Part shown: positions 59,870-64,000 of the stretch, piece after piece
How positions within the stretch are numbered: the first letter of the stretch is position 1
Layout of the letters: the number at the start of each line of letters is the position of its first letter
Assembly (NCBI GenBank): GCA_020342235.1
Contig: CP073212.1
Location: forward strand, 1,364,001-1,428,000
Direction of reading: 5' to 3'
Source: Saccharomycopsis phalli
Taxonomy: Eukaryota > Ascomycota > Saccharomycetes > Ascoideales > Saccharomycopsidaceae
DNA length: 64,000 bases
Made by a program: the position numbers and the translations under genes
Notes under the pieces: generated by a model
What the model was told of the DNA's origin: nothing
Database searches by the model: none
What the model saw: the letters and a program-made list of their open reading frames with translations, nothing else

Positions 59870-60376
59870 CCATGCCTAAAAAACTGCCCTGAAACTGGTT
59901 TCAAGCAAGATTTCTTCTAAATTCTCTCGTTTGTATTGCAAATGTAACTCCGCTGTTGCATAGAAATCACTTGGAGATTCTTCCGTAGATCGTCGATTTG
60001 ATCCTCAAATCTCCACAACAGAATAACACTGTCGTAGTTTATGGGTGTCACCTGAATTAGACATAGTATTACAGCAAACTATAAACTACTTAATTGTTTG
60101 TTTTGTTCCTTTAGTATTTGGATAACCGGAATGGGTTGTGCTAGATATAAATATCCAGCTGAATTGGTCTTGTGATCGTTTTGTTTGTAGCGAAATGTCG
60201 GCCTTCTTATAGAGAATGCCGATCCTCCTAGGAGGTTGTTGTCCTTTAATCAGATGGTGGTTACCATTGATCGGCGGACGCGCTGATGTATTCTGTGGCT
60301 GAGTCCGGTAAGCTACTCCGAACTCCTCCTTGAATACTAGACCTATTCTGCCGTGGTTGTTAACCACGACAAACAC
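59870..60376 (-). mobile_element. Retroelement-derived segment, probably LINE
   Basis: The minus strand holds an open stretch with PPRRIGILYKKADISLQTK and WIFISSTTHSGYPNTKG, reminiscent of the endonuclease part of LINE ORF2. Beyond its stop, another frame reads INYDSVILLWRFEDQIDDLR. A 71-bp piece (60059-60129) is shared with 22853-22923. Frames are broken. The assignment to the same family as the 63.2-kb element is likely but unproven. Confidence 0.5.
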
Positions 60377-61309
60377 TAACGCTTCTTTTTAAAAATTTCT
60401 CACCAGTAACCAATTGATTGGTGGTCAGGAAACCATATTTTATAATTGCAGTGACTAGCCTTTGGGAATCCAAGTATGTTACAAACTTGATATTTTACCG
60501 GTTGATTTAGCCATATATTGGATAAATTGTACAATTGTTTTTGTTTTCTTTATCAGATAGCTGGATGAGTGGGCACTTTAATCCTTTTGGGATCCTGTTA
60601 TGTAATAAACCGGCTCGTCGAACTACCAAAGAATAAATCACAGCCCGCTTGTCTTGAGAAATTTATAATCCACAACCCAAGAGAAATAAATTACAGTCTA
60701 TAACTTCAAAAAACTTGGTCATCCACAAATCAAGCGTAATCTTGCTCCTGCGAATCCATCCATGTCTCCTAGTCGCATAGAAGAATTTCCTTGACTGAAC
60801 ATTGGAGTTAATTCTGCGCTACCGTTTCGAGCCCAAGTCACATGATCTTAAGGTATATGATTTACGCAGTTTACACGATGTTACAAAGACATTTATTAAT
60901 ATTTGATATAACTATTGTTGCTTGATATTGTCATGATGACCAGGCTACTACAGATGCTTCACATCGGTGGGATAATTCAGGTTATAGATACACGCAGGAC
61001 AATAGTACATTAACTCCTAGGAGCCCGAATTCTTTCGAATATTTAACACTAGACCCGGCTGGCAGAGTCTGAAATATACTTAAAATCCTAACTAATCACA
61101 GATAAGTCTATATTCATTGACTTTACCGGAACAAGGGCACAATGCTTCCACTCTTAGATTTGCGGCCAGGCTTCTCATATACAGGAGCTGGCTTGCTAGT
61201 CGAGAACAAAAAAGCACCTATAACGGCGCCAACAATATACTGGCCTTGCCTTCTGGAACAATTTGTATAAACTGTGGTATAAAGCCGTATAGTGTGATCC
61301 AATATAGAC
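60377..61309. other. Spacer between the protease copies, unrecognised
   Basis: AT-rich, no gene recognised. A CTCCTAGGAG palindrome at about 61015 faintly resembles part of the LINE 3' end. A short minus-strand open frame at 61123-61314 has no known match. Confidence 0.4.
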
Positions 61310-63140
61310 ACCAATTCGACTTACAAAAAGATCGATGCATATATTTCCTAACAAGATTCTATCTAAAACAGAAAAAAGTTTATGATACACTTAGGTATGC
61401 ACGAATGCCGTGATAGCCAGCTATATTGACATTTGAAAATTACCTCACTTACTCAGAATCCAGTGGATCATCTCCTTTCATGAGCTGATTCCAAATATTG
61501 ATCCGGTCTGGAGTGTACAAAGATACGCCATTCCCTGCAATCAAGTGGGTAGTTACATTCTCCTTTGCAGTGCGAGGATACACTGTTGCAAAAGGATGAG
61601 AGAAGTGATAAAGCACATTTTTCATTCGTCTTGCTGAAATATCGCCTTGCATAAATCTGCTGGAGGTGTTTGGATTTGTAGAAATGAAGTAAGCAATGAG
61701 TCCAGCGACTATTGGAGACGATAATGAAGTCCCCGATAATTGTTCGTTACCAATAACCAAGTCTTCACCCGGCGCAAGAATGTCCACACATTTACCCCAG
61801 TTGGAAAACGAAGATTCATGACCAGCCTGGTTAATCGACCCCACCACCACGGCATTTTTTGAACTAGCCAAGTCAAATTTGCAAGCATCTGATTTATAGT
61901 TGCCGGAGGCAGCGACAAAGTGAATGTTTGGGTTTTCCCTATTGAAGTGACCAAGTGCCGCCAGCACTGTGTGGTAATCGTCACTCTCATGTTGGAAGCC
62001 CAAGCTGATATTGATAACCACACCCTTGGAAAAGAATTGACTAGTGTTTTCTATGTAGTCTCTGGCCGCAAAACCCACGGACCTCAAGAGGGTTCTTACG
62101 GACTTGTCTTTTTTGAAGTGCCCAGGCACAAAGAACACCATGGATTCTGGCGAAACACCGTACTTCCTCCCTGCTGCCAATACTGCCACGCTGAATGGGT
62201 GTGTATTCCGTTCTTCTTGCGCCAATAATGCCGTGTGCAGTTCTTTGGAGACCTTTACCATGGGCTCGTATTTGAACCGACTAGCGTAGATCGATGGTGG
62301 GGCCAGAGTCGCCTGGTCAACAATATAGATAGCCACCCCAGCACCAGCAGGTGAAAGGTAATTGTAAGCGAACGACTTGAGACGTTTCACGGTTTCCGTG
62401 ACGCTGGAGAGCCGATACAAGTTCCACGTAGAGTGTTCACGGTCGACGACATCAAAATGACTCATAACCCTGGTGTCGTTACGGTCCTGCGCGACAGCAG
62501 AGACAAATTTATGGTTGCTAAGCGTCTGAGCGACATTGTCGAGAAAGTACCCATCAAACATCCGGTGACCACTAGCTTCGTACATGTGCGATAATTCAGC
62601 ACCACCAACACCGGTATCGGATTTCTCCTTGAAGTAGTCTATCACACTTTTCTCCCTGACCTCTTGAAGAGCATTGGTCTGATTGGAATTCAATTCTGAG
62701 AAGAATGCATCCAACTCGGCCGAGGCAATTCCTGCATTTAATTCAATAATGTACGAAAACGGAACGCGAATCGCCACGTTTACTTCATGAAACTTTTCAA
62801 AATTAGTAGATAGGTCTGGATTTCCGGCTGTATTTGTTTGGTCATTTTGTGGATCCGGCTTGAGTGGCCCTAAAACTGAAAGCATACGCAGCGACAGTGA
62901 GACCAGAATGCAGTGTATAGCTGCAATGAAGGCAATAAAGCATGCTGCGAGTCTCATTGATGATGTTGATAATAATTCAGACCATTTGTCTCCTATATAT
63001 AGCCATAAAAGTTATGCAACGCATACCAAAGATCAAAGGCGTTGATAGCCATAAGGCTAGTTGAAACAGCTTGCATCCATGTTATTCAAAAGTCAGCTGC
63101 AGACCTCAAAATAGCATATAAACTCATTTAATATTGCAGA
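61310..63140. repeat. Tandem duplication unit B (protease copy B with flanks)
   Basis: Counterpart of 57840-59660, offset by 3480 bp across the coding part. The flanks have drifted more than the gene. Confidence 0.85.
61449..62957 (-). CDS. Secreted subtilisin-like serine protease, copy B
   Basis: The 502-residue paralogue of copy A keeps every landmark at the same residue number: signal peptide (MRLAACFIAFIAAIHC), I9-type propeptide (SYIIELNAGIASAELDAFF), Asp214 in IYIVDQAT, His253 in ERNTHPFSVAVLAAG, Ser411 in SGTSLSSPIVAGL. The segment just after the signal peptide is acidic and Asn/Gln-rich where copy A is Pro/Gly-rich, the most variable part of the pair. The 5' flank keeps a TATATATAG box about 25-35 bp before the ATG. 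A shared substrate range with copy A is inferred. Confidence 0.9.
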   Translation of the reverse strand: MRLAACFIAFIAAIHCILVSLSLRMLSVLGPLKPDPQNDQTNTAGNPDLSTNFEKFHEVNVAIRVPFSYIIELNAGIASAELDAFFSELNSNQTNALQEVREKSVIDYFKEKSDTGVGGAELSHMYEASGHRMFDGYFLDNVAQTLSNHKFVSAVAQDRNDTRVMSHFDVVDREHSTWNLYRLSSVTETVKRLKSFAYNYLSPAGAGVAIYIVDQATLAPPSIYASRFKYEPMVKVSKELHTALLAQEERNTHPFSVAVLAAGRKYGVSPESMVFFVPGHFKKDKSVRTLLRSVGFAARDYIENTSQFFSKGVVINISLGFQHESDDYHTVLAALGHFNRENPNIHFVAASGNYKSDACKFDLASSKNAVVVGSINQAGHESSFSNWGKCVDILAPGEDLVIGNEQLSGTSLSSPIVAGLIAYFISTNPNTSSRFMQGDISARRMKNVLYHFSHPFATVYPRTAKENVTTHLIAGNGVSLYTPDRINIWNQLMKGDDPLDSE

Positions 63141-63198
63141 GTAATTTTACAAATAGACACCATTAATCCACCAACATATTAAGTTTTTATCTACTTAG

Positions 63199-64000
63199 TT
63201 TTCGTATGTCAAGATGGCATTACCGCATGATGACCAGGTGAAATTATTCGGCGATACCTTTTACCCACAGATTTCTGTGGGTGAAAGCCTTTCCTCGAAC
63301 ACCTTCACCCCGCACAAAGTTGATAGCAACTCTATAAGCCCAATAACCAAAGAGGAGATATATAACACCCTACGCTACTTGAAATTAAAGAAGGCCCCAG
63401 GGCCGGACAGAGTAACGGTGGGGCAGATCAGAGAACTATGGAAAGGATCCAATTTCCTGGACCAACTTGAAGCCATCTACAATGCATGCCTCTCCTTAGG
63501 CACATGCCCGAACCAGTGGAAGGAAAGTATCACAGTAGTGATCCCCAAACCGGGTAAACCTGATTACAACAAAGCCAAGGCTTATCGACCGATAAGTCTC
63601 TTGAATATCATGGGGAAAATCTTTGAATCAATCATGACGCAGCGTTTGGCAGCTACGATTAGACTACCGAATCAACAGTACGGAGGCCGGGCAGGATACT
63701 GTGCGACTGATGCTGTTATGAAACTCATCAACGATGCTGATATGCACAGAAATAGGCAAAAGAAGCGTGAACTACGACAGTACCAGAAGGGCGTCAGCAC
63801 CCCTCCATCACAGCACAAGCACATGGGTGCAGTGCTAGTCGATATCAAAGGAGCTTTCAACAACATGAACCACCCCATCCTCTTATCGAAGATGAAAGAA
63901 GTTGGGGCCCCGGGCGAAATAATCAATTGGACCAGCAGCTTCCTAACCAATAGGAAAACAAAACTCCGGATCAACAACAAGCTCTCAGAGAAGTGGATAC
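63199..64000 (+). mobile_element. LINE reverse transcriptase, open to the window edge
   Basis: A frame open from the TAG at 63196 through 64000 (first ATG 63214) encodes the pre-RT and N-terminal RT of a non-LTR retrotransposon. DDQVKLFGDTFYPQ, then LKLKKAPGPDRVT (the APGPD motif), VVIPKPGKPDYNKAKAYRPI (motif 1), QYGGRAGYCATDAV, and motif A VLVDIKGAFNNMNHPIL are all present without a stop. It continues beyond the window. The catalytic YADD motif would lie outside. Because upstream sequence is protease 5' flank about 60 bp away, the copy is probably 5'-truncated or its ORF start lies in rearranged DNA. It is the youngest-looking LINE copy here. Confidence 0.9.

Noticed and set aside
61123-61314. 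Minus-strand frame with VGAVIGAFLFSTSKPAPVYEK
   Set aside because: No ATG at a sensible place, no match known to me, and flanked by decayed sequence between the protease copies.

Overview
The window looks like nuclear DNA of an ascomycete yeast (Saccharomycotina). It encodes Rad50, Cdc6, Ilv6, Cdc55, Rpa49, Vps10, Vps75, Rnt1, Sdo1, Rps26, Cox4 and Cox13 orthologues, mostly intronless. The few introns are very short (37-44 nt) and sit near 5' ends. Their branch site (CTAAC/CTAAT) lies almost against the acceptor AG, as in Yarrowia and related early-branching lineages (Dipodascaceae/Trichomonascaceae). CTG occurs in signal peptides and membrane spans, which fits Leu decoding, but this is weak evidence. 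I cannot name the species.

Layout. 1-13.2 kb: a fasciclin-domain membrane protein, a Pab2-type RRM protein, SDO1, a tRNA-Gly(UCC) with a solo LTR just upstream of it, a secreted lipase and RPA49. 13.2-18.6 kb: VPS75 and the convergent VPS10, whose 5' two thirds is strikingly GC-rich. 19.4-23.6 kb: a retroelement-rich island of LINE fragments around a secreted aspartic protease gene. 24.4-33 kb: a GH17 cell-wall glucanase, a DNAJC17/Cwc23-type spliceosomal J protein and RAD50. 33-36 kb: a long non-coding stretch. 36-42.9 kb: a ferric reductase, CDC6 and ILV6. 43.7-46.8 kb: a small spliced secreted-protein gene, a DOPA 4,5-dioxygenase-like gene, an unknown gene, a spliced Cys-rich secreted-protein gene and COX13. 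48.2-57.5 kb: CDC55, RPS26, COX4, RNT1, a 2-hydroxyacid dehydrogenase and MPO1. 57.8-63.1 kb: a tandem pair of secreted subtilases. 63.2-64.0 kb: a LINE reverse-transcriptase frame running off the window edge.

Themes. Secreted hydrolases (lipase, aspartic protease, two subtilases, GH17) are scattered among core eukaryotic genes, and several sit beside transposon debris or in duplications. CACGTG boxes lie close to the start codons of many genes, including a phased array of seven between RPA49 and VPS75. Intergenic DNA is full of short minisatellites, especially in the three convergent gene gaps. I found no CRISPR array, operon-like defence system or other clearly new multi-gene system. The most novel-looking items are the unrecorded 74-residue secreted-protein gene at 43768-44031, the phased CACGTG array, the gene-conversion tract in the protease pair, and the solo LTR at a Ty3-like distance from the tRNA.
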